Shown: positions 35,511 to 44,588 of the stretch, one piece after another
Layout: each line of letters opens with the position of its first letter
How positions within the stretch are numbered: the stretch's first letter is position 1
Origin: Thermococcus guaymasensis DSM 11113
GTDB lineage: Archaea; Methanobacteriota_B; Thermococci; Thermococcales; Thermococcaceae
Reading direction: 5' to 3'
Assembly: GCF_000816105.1 (NCBI RefSeq)
Contig: NZ_CP007140.1
Location: forward strand, 558,001 to 622,000
DNA length: 64,000 nt
Translations under genes and position numbers: made by a program
The notes under the pieces: model-generated
The model's database searches: none
What the model was told of the DNA's origin: nothing
Seen by the model: the letters and a program-made list of their open reading frames with translations, nothing else

Positions 35511-36200
35511 TCAGTTTGGTAATCGCGGTGCCCTTCGTGAGGGCGTTGAGTTTTCATAAAACTCGTCCTCTATTCCTCCGGGAATCTCGATCAAGAACAT
35601 CCACGAGCCGTCGCTGGCCCACTCCTCCCTCTTTATATTGCCGAACTTCCTTACCTCACCGTAGGCCTTTCCCACATAGTCGCTCGGTATCTTCACGGCT
35701 ATGACTTTGACTTCGAGCTTTATCGGGAGCAACGGCCTAATAGCTTTGATAACCTTGGGAACCTGCTCCTCTGCGTCCTTAAACAGGTCAATGTGGACTC
35801 CTGCCTCCTCCATCGCTCTCAGTATCCTGTCAACGGGGTGAGGGTAGCCAGTTCGGGGATCAACTGCATGCCTGTGGATTACCGTCGCTATGTATCGCCT
35901 CTTCTCCTCAAGCATCTGCCTTCTCTGCTCCGCCGTGAGCTGAACTTCACCCTTTCGGAGGATTACCTTGGCAACCTCGTAGGGGTCGCTGGTTCCGAAT
36001 ATCTTCTCCATCTCGTGCTCGCTCGCCTTGTCGCCCTTGTGGGCGTCCTTAAAAACATAGGGAGTGGCGAGGATCTCCTCTATGGGAACGTCCTTGCCCT
36101 CCTTGAAGTCCCTGGCGAGGTAGGGGTCAACGAGTATTTCAAAGGTCTCACCGTGCGTCTTGAGACGGGCGATGACTGCCTTGTCAACGCTTATCGGCAT
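35511..36200 (-). CDS. sdo1: Ribosome maturation protein SDO1 (SBDS), end apparently frameshifted
   Basis: 229 residues as written, starting [20 protein letters not shown], with the SBDS pattern [20 protein letters not shown], then [20 protein letters not shown]. The ending [17 protein letters not shown] looks foreign. Adding one A to the run of four (T run at 35551-35554 on the plus strand) turns it into [20 protein letters not shown] then RKGL with TGA at 35491-35493, overlapping the rrp4 ATG as ATGA. I therefore suspect a one-base deletion, real or from sequencing. SDO1 releases the anti-association factor aIF6 from the large ribosomal subunit. Confidence 0.92.
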   Translation of the reverse strand: MPISVDKAVIARLKTHGETFEILVDPYLARDFKEGKDVPIEEILATPYVFKDAHKGDKASEHEMEKIFGTSDPYEVAKVILRKGEVQLTAEQRRQMLEEKRRYIATVIHRHAVDPRTGYPHPVDRILRAMEEAGVHIDLFKDAEEQVPKVIKAIRPLLPIKLEVKVIAVKIPSDYVGKAYGEVRKFGNIKREEWASDGSWMFLIEIPGGIEDEFYENSTPSRRAPRLPN

Positions 36201-36211
36201 CGCCCGTCACC

Positions 36212-36994
36212 TCAGTAGTTCCGGTCAAGCTCGGAGTAGTCCTCTTCCCTCTCCTCGACTTCCTCTTCCTTGATCTCTTCGAGGATCTCATTGAGGTACT
36301 TTGCAACTTCATTCTTATCAAGCTTTTTCCAGCGCTTGTCCTCGGTGGTTATGTAAGCGACCTCTATGCTCTCCGGGCTCGGCTCCTCAAGGGTCTTCGC
36401 GAGGGCGAGTATGGCGAGCTTTATTGCGCCCTCCATGTCTATGTCGTCGGTGTAGTGCTCCTCGAAGATCGCCATAGCGGTGTTTCTGCCGCTGCCTATC
36501 GCGACGGCCTTCCACTCGAAGTAGGCACCGCTCGGATCGGTCTCGTAGAGCTCGGGCTCCTCGTTGATGCCTGCCATCAGCAAGGCGGCACCAAAAGGCC
36601 TCACACCGCCGTACTGGGTGTGGGCCTGCTTAAGGTCGCAGATTTTCTTCACCAGAACGGTGAGCGGGACGGGTTCACCATAAGTGAGCCTGTAAACCTG
36701 GGCCTCCAGCCTGGCCCTGTCCACCAGAACGCGGGCGTCGGCTATGATACCGCTCGGGGCGGCGGCTATATGGTCGTCGATCTGGAATATCTTCTCATAG
36801 CTGCTCGGCTCGATGAGCTTGCTGGTTATCCTCTTCTCAACGGCCAGGACGACTCCATCCTTAAATTTCACACCCACAGCGGTTGCTCCCCTCTTTACGG
36901 CTTCCCTTGCATAGTTGACCTGGAAGAGCCTCCCATCAGGGCTGAAAACCGTTATCGCCCTGTCGTAACCTGCCTGCGGCGGCACAAATGCCAT
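36212..36994 (-). CDS. psmA: Proteasome alpha subunit
   Basis: 260 residues starting [20 protein letters not shown], the standard archaeal N-terminus. GGAGGTG lies seven bases before this ATG, so the in-frame ATGs at 37000 and 37012 are not favoured. It has the alpha-type N-terminal helix ([20 protein letters not shown]) and an acidic C-terminus ending in HbYX-free DRNY. Seven copies form each outer ring of the 20S proteasome. It is first of the operon with sdo1 and the exosome genes. Confidence 0.97.
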   Translation of the reverse strand: MAFVPPQAGYDRAITVFSPDGRLFQVNYAREAVKRGATAVGVKFKDGVVLAVEKRITSKLIEPSSYEKIFQIDDHIAAAPSGIIADARVLVDRARLEAQVYRLTYGEPVPLTVLVKKICDLKQAHTQYGGVRPFGAALLMAGINEEPELYETDPSGAYFEWKAVAIGSGRNTAMAIFEEHYTDDIDMEGAIKLAILALAKTLEEPSPESIEVAYITTEDKRWKKLDKNEVAKYLNEILEEIKEEEVEEREEDYSELDRNY

Positions 36995-37031
36995 GTCCAT
37001 CACCTCCAACACTTATTTTCCAGCCCAATAA

Positions 37032-37277
37032 TTAAGCTTTTCTGTCGGAATCACCGAGGGCGAGGAAGGCCATTCTCTGGGCCGTTCTTCTCGCCAGTTC
37101 AAGGGGTATCATCGCCACCGGAAACAGGATTGCCCCCAAAACAACGGACAGCAGCCCAAAGGGCTTTAGGATGAGCAGACCAAAAGCCACCAAGAGCATC
37201 AGCAGACCGGCCAGCATCAGCTTTCGGTACATCTTTTGAAGCTCCGCAAGGTTTTCATCAACGCCACTCACACCCAT
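37032..37277 (-). CDS. Small membrane protein with two helices
   Basis: About 81 residues starting MGVSGVDENLAELQKMYRKL. Two hydrophobic helices follow (LMLAGLLMLLVAFGLLIL and LLSVVLGAILFPVAMIPLEL), then a basic tail (ARRTAQRMA). It is upstream of psmA with a 37-base gap and may be co-transcribed. It diverges from the HIT gene with a shared AT-rich promoter region (37278-37329). Function unknown. Confidence 0.65.
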   Translation of the reverse strand: MGVSGVDENLAELQKMYRKLMLAGLLMLLVAFGLLILKPFGLLSVVLGAILFPVAMIPLELARRTAQRMAFLALGDSDRKA

Positions 37278-37329
37278 CACCAGGGACAAGGGTTAAATAA
37301 AATCGTTTTAAGTCTTTGGGGGATGCCAT

Positions 37330-37785
37330 GTGAAATGCCCATTCTGCGAGCCGGATGAGAGGAACGTTCTCTACGAAGACAGCCTTATCAAGATCCTCAT
37401 AGACTCCTACCCAGCCAACAGGGGTCACCTCCTCGTCGTCCCAAGGAGACACGTTGAGAGATGGGAGGATCTGACGGAGGAGGAGAAAATCTCCCTGATA
37501 AGGGGAATGGAGCTGGCCATGAAGGCCCTCCGCAAGGCACTGAACCCTGACGCCTTCAACGTTGGCATGAACCTCGGAAGGGAAGCGGGCCAGACCGTCC
37601 CGCACCTGCACCTCCACGTCATCCCCCGCTGGAAGGGGGACAGCAAAAATCCTAGAGGCGGTGTCAGGAAGGCCGTTCTCGATTTGGAGGATGAGAATCT
37701 GAGTCTGAAGGAGAGGTGGGTGAGGAATCGGATGAGCGAAGAAGAAGTAGAAAGCCTCAGAAAAGCCCTGAACGCACTGATCTAA
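37330..37785 (+). CDS. HIT-family hydrolase
   Basis: 151 residues from GTG at 37330 (an ATG three bases earlier is followed at once by TGA). A zinc-type N-terminus KCPFCE is followed by the HIT core: RGHLLVVPRRHVERWEDLTE, FNVGMNLGREAGQTVPHLHL and the catalytic triad HLHLHVIPRW. HIT proteins hydrolyse nucleoside phosphoramidates or dinucleotide polyphosphates. The substrate here is unknown. Confidence 0.93.
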   Translation: MKCPFCEPDERNVLYEDSLIKILIDSYPANRGHLLVVPRRHVERWEDLTEEEKISLIRGMELAMKALRKALNPDAFNVGMNLGREAGQTVPHLHLHVIPRWKGDSKNPRGGVRKAVLDLEDENLSLKERWVRNRMSEEEVESLRKALNALI

Positions 37786-37967
37786 GGGCCCCACGGAGGA
37801 AGATAAAGTCAAGGTATAGCCCAGCATGGCAAACAAGCCACAAAACGCACCAGAAAACTCAAGTTCTATCTAGAGACACCAGCACAAAAAGTTACAAAGT
37901 TTCAAGTTCCACCTCCCCTACGTTAGCCGTGCAATTTTATTCCATTGTGATTTAGTCCATTTCGATA

Positions 37968-37979
37968 AACTTATAAACG
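37968..37979 (+). promoter_or_regulatory. TATA box of the MFS transporter
   Basis: AACTTATAAACG ending 20 bases before the ATG at 37999; no ribosome site is clear, so the mRNA may be leaderless or nearly so. The 180 bases between the HIT stop and this box hold nothing else I recognise. Confidence 0.5.
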
Positions 37980-37998
37980 CTATGAAGGACGTTTCCCC

Positions 37999-39165
37999 AT
38001 GCTCTCCAAGTACGGCAGGGACGCGAAGATACTCATCGGAGCGAACGCGCTGGGACAGACCTTCCTCTGGTTCTCGTTCTTCATAATGCCGTTTTACCTG
38101 ACGGCTCTCGGCTACAATGAGAAAGAAATGGGAGCGTTCTTCTCAACCCAGACGACTGTAGGGGGACTCTTTTTCCTTTTGGCAGGCTATGTTTCTCTCA
38201 GGCTCGGCTACCGGAAGACACTCCTCCTGAGTGCGTTTGCTGGGCTTATGGGGAGAATCCTGCAGGTTCTCGCGCCGAACACGTTCATCCTCTTCCTTGG
38301 GTTCGTCCTCGTGGGAGTGAACATGGGATTAAGGCAGCCTAATTACAACGCCTACCTGAGCGAGCTCGTTCCGGGTGAGATGAGGCATGAGGCGTTCTCC
38401 AAGAGCTTCGGTCTCGGGACTCTCTTCAACTCACTTGGGGTTCTGATAGCTGGCTTTTTGCCCGGTTACCTAATGGGACTATCGTTCACAGAGGAGACCG
38501 CATATAGAATAACATTCTCCCTCTCAATCCTCCAGTTCGTCTTTGTTATCCCCGCCCTGCTCCTCGTCCGGGACGTCGAGGTTAAGGAGAGAAAGATAAA
38601 GTGGGAAAAAGACCTAGTAATAAAAATCCTCAAGTTTTCACTGCCCAGCGCCCTCATAGGCCTCGGTGCGGGGATAACGATACCATTCATGAGCATCTAC
38701 TTCAAGAAGCGCTTCGGGGAAACCCTCCAGGCGATAAGCTGGGTCTTCTTCTTCCAGCAGCTGGCGATGGGACTGGGCTCGTTTGGACTGCCGGAGCTCG
38801 TCAAGAGGTACGGGCCCGTCAGAGTCATAACGTCATTCCAGGGGCTTGCAACGCTCCTCTTCGTCGTGTTTCCGTCCCTAGAAACGTTCGCACTGGCGGG
38901 AGCGGTCTACGTGCTCAGGGCAATACTCATGAACATAATCTGGCCGATAAACGACTCGTTCATGATGGGCTTTTTCAGGGCCGAGGAAAAGGCAACGGCA
39001 AACGGGATAAGGCAGGCCTTCTCAACGTTTATGCGCGGAATCGGAAACTCCATCGGCGGGACGCTGTTTGCAGTCTCCCTGGCGTATCCGTTCTACGCCA
39101 CCGCCGTCCTGTACGCCGTAGCAACGGTCATGTTCTATGCCCTCTTCATAAAACACAACGAGTGA
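37999..39165 (+). CDS. Major facilitator superfamily transporter
   Basis: 388 residues and about 12 membrane helices. The loop between helices 2 and 3 reads GYVSLRLGYRKTLLLS, matching the MFS G-x-x-x-D-R/K-x-G-R-K-like motif in degenerate form, and a second copy GLPELVKRYGPVRVI lies between helices 8 and 9. The central loop (RDVEVKERKIKWEKDLVIKI) is short. The substrate cannot be inferred from the context; neighbours are unrelated. Confidence 0.88.
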   Translation: MLSKYGRDAKILIGANALGQTFLWFSFFIMPFYLTALGYNEKEMGAFFSTQTTVGGLFFLLAGYVSLRLGYRKTLLLSAFAGLMGRILQVLAPNTFILFLGFVLVGVNMGLRQPNYNAYLSELVPGEMRHEAFSKSFGLGTLFNSLGVLIAGFLPGYLMGLSFTEETAYRITFSLSILQFVFVIPALLLVRDVEVKERKIKWEKDLVIKILKFSLPSALIGLGAGITIPFMSIYFKKRFGETLQAISWVFFFQQLAMGLGSFGLPELVKRYGPVRVITSFQGLATLLFVVFPSLETFALAGAVYVLRAILMNIIWPINDSFMMGFFRAEEKATANGIRQAFSTFMRGIGNSIGGTLFAVSLAYPFYATAVLYAVATVMFYALFIKHNE

Positions 39166-39196
39166 AGTGTCCCAAAGGAAGAAGAGAGGGAAAAGT

Positions 39197-39781
39197 TCAC
39201 TCCTTTGCCAGCTCCTCACCGCGCTCGAAGGCCCTGAAGTTCACCTCCCAGAGCTTCTCGCGCAGGGTGAGCTTTATTCCTTCGAGAAGGCTCTCGCGCT
39301 TGAGCGGTATCAGGTCCTTCCCGTAGGCGTAGCCGAGCATCAGGACACCGAGGGTTCTTGGGTTTATTCTGTCGGCTTCCTCCTGAAAGTTCATCATGTG
39401 GACGGGGCAGATTTTTCCGAGGGCTTCTTTTATCTCTTCAAGCTCAGGGTAGCGCTCCTTTCCGACGAGGGTCGTCGCGGTGTGAATCGGATAAGCATTG
39501 ACGATTGCCACGCTGTCCTTTCCCAAAAACCGCGCGTTCCTCAGGGCCTCGGCGGGCTCAAGGGCGAGCATTAGGTCCGCTTCCCCCTCCTCGATGAGAG
39601 GAGAATAAACCTCCTCGCCAAAGCGGAGGTAGCTGAGGACGCTACCGTAGCGCTGGCTCATTCCAAGGGTCTCGCCGATGCGAACGTTATAGCCCTCGAC
39701 CATCGCGGCGTTCCCGACTATCCTCGAAAGGGTCAGACCGCCCTGACCACCGACTCCGGTAATGATGAGGTTGAACTCCAT
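39197..39781 (-). CDS. iorB: Indolepyruvate:ferredoxin oxidoreductase beta subunit
   Basis: 194 residues starting MEFNLIITGVGGQGGLTLSR, with GGTGGTG before the ATG at 39781. This is the gamma-domain subunit of 2-oxoacid:ferredoxin oxidoreductases with the typical GVGGQG motif, GMSQRYGSVLSYLRFGEEVY and DLMLALEPAEALR. IorB works with IorA to convert aryl pyruvates to aryl-acetyl-CoA. No iorA lies next to it here, which is unusual; in other Thermococcales the two tend to be adjacent. Confidence 0.88.
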   Translation of the reverse strand: MEFNLIITGVGGQGGLTLSRIVGNAAMVEGYNVRIGETLGMSQRYGSVLSYLRFGEEVYSPLIEEGEADLMLALEPAEALRNARFLGKDSVAIVNAYPIHTATTLVGKERYPELEEIKEALGKICPVHMMNFQEEADRINPRTLGVLMLGYAYGKDLIPLKRESLLEGIKLTLREKLWEVNFRAFERGEELAKE

Positions 39782-39925
39782 GAGCACCACCTAAAGGAGT
39801 TGGAGGGGGAGAATAAAAAGCTAAGCTCAAAAAAATTCGCCATGACTTCCAGAAACCCAAAAATCTCCAAAGTTTTCAGCGCAAAGCTTGCACTATGCCC
39901 AGCCTCTGGAGGGAACCAGCGAGAT

Positions 39926-39937
39926 ACATATTTAAGG
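39926..39937 (+). promoter_or_regulatory. TATA box inside an ORF, pointing to a leaderless start
   Basis: ACATATTTAAGG lies 20 bases before the ATG at 39958. Transcription would then start near 39955, so the ATG at 39958 would be used with little or no leader. This argues against the more upstream ATG at 39895. Confidence 0.5.
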
Positions 39938-39957
39938 ACTTGCGGGAACTCAAAAAC

Positions 39958-40644
39958 ATGACGTTCGAGGAGTACTACTCAGCCTTCAAGGCATACAGCG
40001 ACATCCATTCAGAGGAGTACCGGAAGAGGATTGAAAACCTTGAACCACTGCTTATGAAGTTCATGAAGGAGAAAGGGAAAGTTCTCGACCTCGGCTGTGG
40101 CGCCGGAGGCTTTTCCTTCCTGCTCGAAGATCTGGGCTTCACCGTTATCGGGGCTGACAACAGCGACTACATGCTCTCCCTCGCAAGGGGTTTTGCCAAA
40201 GAGAAGGGCTCGAAAGTCGAGTTCATCAAGGCAGATGCCAGAGAGCTTCCCTTTGAAGACAGCACCTTCGACTACGTTCTCTTCATCGACAACCTCGTTC
40301 ACTTCGAGCCCCTCGACCTCGGAAAGGCCTTCCGCGAGATTGCGAGGATCCTGAAGCCAGGTGGGAGGCTCCTACTCCAGTTCACAGACCTCAGAGCCCT
40401 GCTCCCAGTCCTCATGAACGGGCAGGTAATCGGGGCCGAATACTGGATCAGCAAAGTTATGCCGGATAGAGAGGAGAAGACCGTGCTGATAGAGTTCCAG
40501 AGCGAGGAGAAGTCCTTCAGGGTTCGCTTCAACGTCTGGGGAAAGACGGCAGTGGAGCTCCTGGCAAAGCTGTACTTTAAAAAAGTCGGAGAGGAGCAGA
40601 TAAACGAGCACACATACCTTCAGGTTTACGAGCCAAAGAAATGA
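39958..40644 (+). CDS. Class I SAM-dependent methyltransferase
   Basis: About 228 residues starting MTFEEYYSAFKAY (an upstream ATG at 39895 would add 21 residues but lies before the TATA box). The SAM motifs are in order: VLDLGCGAGGFSFLLE (motif I), VIGADNSDYML (II), ADARELPFEDSTFDYVLFID (post II/III) and LKPGGRLLLQF. It belongs to the broad Methyltransf_11/25 group. The acceptor is unknown and neighbours are unrelated. Confidence 0.88.
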   Translation: MTFEEYYSAFKAYSDIHSEEYRKRIENLEPLLMKFMKEKGKVLDLGCGAGGFSFLLEDLGFTVIGADNSDYMLSLARGFAKEKGSKVEFIKADARELPFEDSTFDYVLFIDNLVHFEPLDLGKAFREIARILKPGGRLLLQFTDLRALLPVLMNGQVIGAEYWISKVMPDREEKTVLIEFQSEEKSFRVRFNVWGKTAVELLAKLYFKKVGEEQINEHTYLQVYEPKK

Positions 40645-40656
40645 AACAAAAACAAA

Positions 40657-42237
40657 TCAGGCCTCCATGCGGAGGCGCTTGAGGACGAACTCCCTATCGA
40701 GCGAAGCAAGGAACGGGGCAAGCCTCGGCCCGCGGTCCTTCCCTATGAAGAGGTTGTAGAGTGCCTTAAACCACTCCTTGCTCGGGATCCCGCGCTTCTT
40801 GGCAACGTCAAAGATAGCGTTGTTGAGCTCATCAACCGTGAACTTCTCGTGTGCCTCGATCCAGTCCGCTAACTCCCTCATCGCCTCCCTGATTTCGGGC
40901 TTTAGGTCGAGCCCTGGCGCTTCCTCAAGCAGGCTGAACTTGACGTTGTCCGGGGCATACTTCTCGACCCAGTTCCTGGCGAGCCGAATCCTGAGCTTTA
41001 TCCTCGCAATGTCCTCTTCGGTGAGCTTCTCAGGGACGTGGCCCTGCTCCTGGAGGGCGCGGATTATTCCGTCCTCATCGAGGTGGGGCATCTGGACGAG
41101 CGTGACGAGGAACCTGAATGGCGCCTGGGCCACGAGCCTCTCCGGAACCTTCGGCATTGATAGCTCGTAGGTCCTCTTGAGTTCCTCTTCCTCCTCGGGG
41201 TTCTTGGCCTGCTCAAGGCCGAAGTAGATGCGCTCCACCTTGTCGAACTCGTCGTAGAGGTTGAGAAGGCCGAGACCGAGGTCTATCTTGAGCTCCTTGT
41301 TTGGCCTGGCCTTGGCGTAGATGAAGCGGATTATGCCGGGCTCAAGCACCTCGTAGAGGTCGCTGAGTAGTATAACGTTGCCCTTGCTACCGGACATTTT
41401 ACCCTTCTGGCCCTTGATTCCGACAAACTCGTACATGAGGGTCATCGGGGCGGGCCAGCCGAAGACCTTCTCGGAAATCTCCTTTCCGGTGTCGTAGGAG
41501 CTGCCCGCGGCGAGGTGGTCCTTTCCGGCGGGCTCGAAGTCCACCTTGAAGTGCGCCCAGCGCATCGGCCAGTCAACGCGCCAGCGAAGCTTGACGTTGC
41601 CCTCCCTTATGTCGGTCTCCCCCTCGCTTCCGCAGTGGGGGCACCTGTAGGCAACCTTCCACTCTCCGTCCCAGGAAATGAACTCAGCCTCTTTCCTGCA
41701 CTTCGGGCAGTAGACCATAACCGGCTGCCAGTCGTCCTCAAGGGGCGGTTGCTTGGCCCTCTCACGGTACTTGTCGAGGACGGCTTTGATTTCATCGCGC
41801 TTGGCAAGGGCAGTCTTTATTTCCTCCGCGTACTCGCCGGACTTGTAGAGCTCGCTCGCGTAGAGGAAATCGACCTCGATGCCGAGTTTCTTTACCTCTT
41901 CCTCGAACTTCTCCATGAAGTGCTCCGCGTAGCTGTCATGACAGCCCCAGGGGTCGGGAACCTCGCGGACGGGCTTGGTAAGGTGCTCCTTCCACTCGGC
42001 CGGGACGTTCTTCGGAACCTTTCTAAAGCGGTCGTAGTCGTCCCACATGTGGATGTGCCTGACCCTCTTTCCCCTGTCCCTTAGGGCATGGCCCACGATG
42101 TAGGCCGTGAAGAACTCGCGGAAGTTCCCGATATGAACGTAACCGCTCGGAGTTATCCCGCTCTCGACCACGTACTCCTCCTTGTCACCGCGTTCCCGGA
42201 TAATCTTTTCCGCCATGTAGTCCGCCCAGTGAACCAT
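40657..42237 (-). CDS. lysS: Lysyl-tRNA synthetase, class I
   Basis: 526 residues from the ATG at 42237 ([12 protein letters not shown]). The class I signatures are [12 protein letters not shown] (HIGH) and [12 protein letters not shown] (KMSKS). Zinc-type pairs [11 protein letters not shown] and [11 protein letters not shown] are inserted in the middle. Archaea with class I LysRS are common in Euryarchaeota, so this is the expected enzyme rather than a class II one. It charges tRNA-Lys. Confidence 0.97.
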   Translation of the reverse strand: MVHWADYMAEKIIRERGDKEEYVVESGITPSGYVHIGNFREFFTAYIVGHALRDRGKRVRHIHMWDDYDRFRKVPKNVPAEWKEHLTKPVREVPDPWGCHDSYAEHFMEKFEEEVKKLGIEVDFLYASELYKSGEYAEEIKTALAKRDEIKAVLDKYRERAKQPPLEDDWQPVMVYCPKCRKEAEFISWDGEWKVAYRCPHCGSEGETDIREGNVKLRWRVDWPMRWAHFKVDFEPAGKDHLAAGSSYDTGKEISEKVFGWPAPMTLMYEFVGIKGQKGKMSGSKGNVILLSDLYEVLEPGIIRFIYAKARPNKELKIDLGLGLLNLYDEFDKVERIYFGLEQAKNPEEEEELKRTYELSMPKVPERLVAQAPFRFLVTLVQMPHLDEDGIIRALQEQGHVPEKLTEEDIARIKLRIRLARNWVEKYAPDNVKFSLLEEAPGLDLKPEIREAMRELADWIEAHEKFTVDELNNAIFDVAKKRGIPSKEWFKALYNLFIGKDRGPRLAPFLASLDREFVLKRLRMEA

Positions 42238-42310
42238 CTTCACCACCGCGCTTAGCTCCTCGAAAGGGCTTTTAAGGTTAGCCTCAAAAATAACAACTCT
42301 TCAAGAGAAA

Positions 42311-42322
42311 GGTTTATAAATA
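42311..42322 (+). promoter_or_regulatory. TATA box of the 289-residue unknown protein
   Basis: GGTTTATAAATA, about 42 bases before the ATG at 42364, with AAGGTGAA as the ribosome site. A strong consensus promoter, divergent from lysS. Confidence 0.65.
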
Positions 42323-42363
42323 CAAAGAGTAAACACTACTAACCAATGTAAAAGGTGAACGCT

Positions 42364-43233
42364 ATGGAGTTCGAATTGAGGAGGATGAACGTATTCTTCC
42401 CGGCGTCCCTTGAACTCCAGGAGGAGCTGCTTAAGGCCGGCCTTAAGGTGCCGTACGACAAGGAAACAGGAAAGAAAACTCCCGTTCCTGTGGTCTCAAG
42501 CTCGAGGGAGGGCAGAAAGCTAAGGCGCGAAAGACTGCTGAAGGCAGGGGACTTCGAGGTGAGAGACAAGTTTGCCGTAATTCCTGGCGAGACTTCCACT
42601 ATCGAGTTTGACGTCACTGAGAAGGGCTTTCTCGTGCTCAGACCGAAGCCCATCGAATACCACCTCGAGGAGCTCGGGTTCCTATCGGTCCCACCAAGGA
42701 TTTGGGGTACCTGGGCGAGCTTCTCACTGCCGTTTTCAGCATACGAAGAGATTGTTGATGGGCTGAGTGAGTTCAAAGGGGACGGCAACGGTATTTACAC
42801 CGCCTCAAATGGCTCAAGAGGGAGGATCGAGGTCTATGCATACAAGGGCAGGACGAGAAAAGACCTCGGCATCCCTGTTTTTGGCTACTCTCTGGGACTT
42901 CACGACTTAACCCTCGCGGAGGAGTACCTGAGGGAAAAGGCGGAGGAGAACGGCGTCCCAGAGGAGAGGCTCCGCTACCTAAAGCTCGGTCTGAAAAAGA
43001 AGAAGGAGACCAAGGCGGGCCTGAAAGTTGGCATCGTCTGGGAGAACGGGAGTCCAGTAGAGATAACGCTTAAGCTCTCAACAACTGCACCGAGGGTCAG
43101 AATCCAGGGCCTCTACGGAGAGCTCGTTGGAAAGTCGAGGGGCGAGCTCACGAGGACTGACGACTGGTACATCGTAGTCCACGCGTCAGACTTCGTAAAC
43201 GCCCTTGAGAGGGTGCGCGGGACGTTTGGGTGA
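42364..43233 (+). CDS. Unknown soluble protein
   Basis: 289 residues from the ATG at 42364 (MEFELRRMNVFFPASLELQE), which has GGTGA six bases upstream; a GTG/ATG nine bases earlier lacks spacing. No membrane helix. The first half is beta-rich and ends with KPIEYHLEELGFLSVPPRIW; a Lys-rich stretch (LKLGLKKKKETKAGLKVG) comes at about residue 215. I do not recognise a family. A strong TATA box suggests real expression. Confidence 0.75.
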   Translation: MEFELRRMNVFFPASLELQEELLKAGLKVPYDKETGKKTPVPVVSSSREGRKLRRERLLKAGDFEVRDKFAVIPGETSTIEFDVTEKGFLVLRPKPIEYHLEELGFLSVPPRIWGTWASFSLPFSAYEEIVDGLSEFKGDGNGIYTASNGSRGRIEVYAYKGRTRKDLGIPVFGYSLGLHDLTLAEEYLREKAEENGVPEERLRYLKLGLKKKKETKAGLKVGIVWENGSPVEITLKLSTTAPRVRIQGLYGELVGKSRGELTRTDDWYIVVHASDFVNALERVRGTFG

Positions 43234-43286
43234 GAAACGGAAAAGTATTTTAGTCTTGACCTCACTTCTTTTTTGGTGGAAAATCA

Positions 43287-43895
43287 ATGATTGAAACCGT
43301 CGTAGGGGTTGCTGTGGCGGCTTCATGCATTATAATCACGATCTTTCTAACCAAGAAGCTTGGGCCCGAATGGGCCTGGATAAACCGGAAGCTCATACAC
43401 TTCAGCATCGTGCCAGCAATCCTGCTGTTCTATTACGGGATAATTCCAAGGGAAATTTTCAGCCCAGCGGCTGCCCTCTTTGGAATTGCCCAGCTGGCAA
43501 CTCACCTAAAGCACAAAGAGCTCAGCTGGTATCAGCTCAACCACAACTACGGAGAGGTCTTCTTCGCGTTCTCCGCTTCGGCCATCGTGGCTTTCCTGCC
43601 GAGGGACTACGCGACTGCCCTGCTGCTCGTAATGGCGATCAGCGACGGCATTACTGGCGTTGTAAGGCACTTCTACTTCAGGAGAAACGGGCTCAGGGTA
43701 AAGCTCAAGAAGCACTGGACTGGAAGCCTGGCGTACTTGGCAACGGCCTTGGTAATAGCGTTCGTTTTCCTCAATGGTGATGCAATAAGAAAAGTGGTCT
43801 GGGCAGTGGTGCTGATGCTCGCGGAGTACCAGCCATGGGTCGATGACAACCTGGCAGTGCCCCTCATAGGGGGTCTGCTGTTCCCATTCTACTGA
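43287..43895 (+). CDS. Dolichol/phytol kinase-like membrane protein
   Basis: 202 residues, about six membrane helices. It has the CTP-dependent polyprenol kinase pattern of the DGK1/SEC59/VTE5 group: RKLIHFSIVPAILLFYYG, then NHNYGEVFFAFSASAIV and MAISDGITGVVRHFYFRR, with KKHWTGSLAYLATALV. Enzymes of this group phosphorylate isoprenoid alcohols in the membrane; a role in archaeal lipid or glycosylation carriers is inferred. It overlaps the convergent DUF366 gene by seven bases. Confidence 0.82.
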   Translation: MIETVVGVAVAASCIIITIFLTKKLGPEWAWINRKLIHFSIVPAILLFYYGIIPREIFSPAAALFGIAQLATHLKHKELSWYQLNHNYGEVFFAFSASAIVAFLPRDYATALLLVMAISDGITGVVRHFYFRRNGLRVKLKKHWTGSLAYLATALVIAFVFLNGDAIRKVVWAVVLMLAEYQPWVDDNLAVPLIGGLLFPFY

Positions 43896-44455
43896 GCCCA
43901 CCTGACCTTCAGGCTGTCCTTCTTCACTTTTTTGAACTCCTGGACGAGGGCATTCCCGGTGTTTTCCATGAATTCCTCGATGTCAGTAATGCCGAGTTCC
44001 CTGAGGCCTATTGCATCCACACCCTCGGGAATCCCCTTTGCCTCGACGTTTATCCCGATGTGGATCTTTACGCTTACGGGCGAGACCGTTGCTATCGAGA
44101 TGCTGAGCTTCCTGCCGTTAACGTAGATGTCGTCGCCCTTCCTTACGGTCTTCACCCCGTACCCACCAAGAACCTCGCAGAGCCTCGCTATGAAGAGCTT
44201 CTGGAGCGTTGAAGCGAAGAGGGTGTTTACTAGGTCAAAGACCTCTATGATGTAGTGAACCATGTCGTCGCTCTTTATCCCCTTGTTCTGCCTAAGGTCT
44301 TCGATGTCGATCATCTCTTCCACTTTGACGTCGCACTTCCCGCGGAAAACCACGAGCGAGTTGCCGAGCAGGCCGAAGTTCCTGTATGCCCAGTGGCTAC
44401 CAATGGCCGAGCCGTCGTAGTCAATACGCCTGTCCTTAACTATCAGTAGCTCCAT
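43889..44455 (-). CDS. DUF366 family protein
   Basis: 188 residues starting MELLIVKDRRIDYDGSAIGS. It matches the DUF366 pattern (SAIGSHWAYRNFGLLGNSLV, VEEMIDIEDLRQNKGIKSDD, MVHYIIEVFD), found in archaea and some deep bacteria, of unknown function. A 24-residue ORF ends four bases before its ATG. It is convergent with the dolichol-kinase-like gene. Confidence 0.85.
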   Translation of the reverse strand: MELLIVKDRRIDYDGSAIGSHWAYRNFGLLGNSLVVFRGKCDVKVEEMIDIEDLRQNKGIKSDDMVHYIIEVFDLVNTLFASTLQKLFIARLCEVLGGYGVKTVRKGDDIYVNGRKLSISIATVSPVSVKIHIGINVEAKGIPEGVDAIGLRELGITDIEEFMENTGNALVQEFKKVKKDSLKVRWAQ

Positions 44456-44459
44456 GATA

Positions 44460-44534
44460 TCACCCCATCCTTTCGAGGAGTTCTCTCAGCCCTTCAAAGC
44501 TTTTTGCATTGACGTATATATGGGGGGTAAACAT
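44460..44534 (-). CDS. Possible 24-residue leader ORF before DUF366
   Basis: ATG at 44532-44534 encodes MFTPHIYVNAKSFEGLRELL ending ERMG and TGA at 44460-44462, four bases before the DUF366 start. GGTAGAAG lies just before the ATG. Short, but tight coupling and reasonable codon use make a small protein or leader peptide possible. Nothing outside its position supports it. Confidence 0.3.
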   Translation of the reverse strand: MFTPHIYVNAKSFEGLRELLERMG

Positions 44535-44588
44535 CTTCTACCGGATACCTATAGAAGCCCATAAAAACCCCTAAGTTTACTGGCACCC

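Noticed and set aside
35495-35557. 21-residue extension of Rrp4
   Set aside because: It lies over the end of sdo1, and all Rrp4 proteins begin near [10 protein letters not shown].
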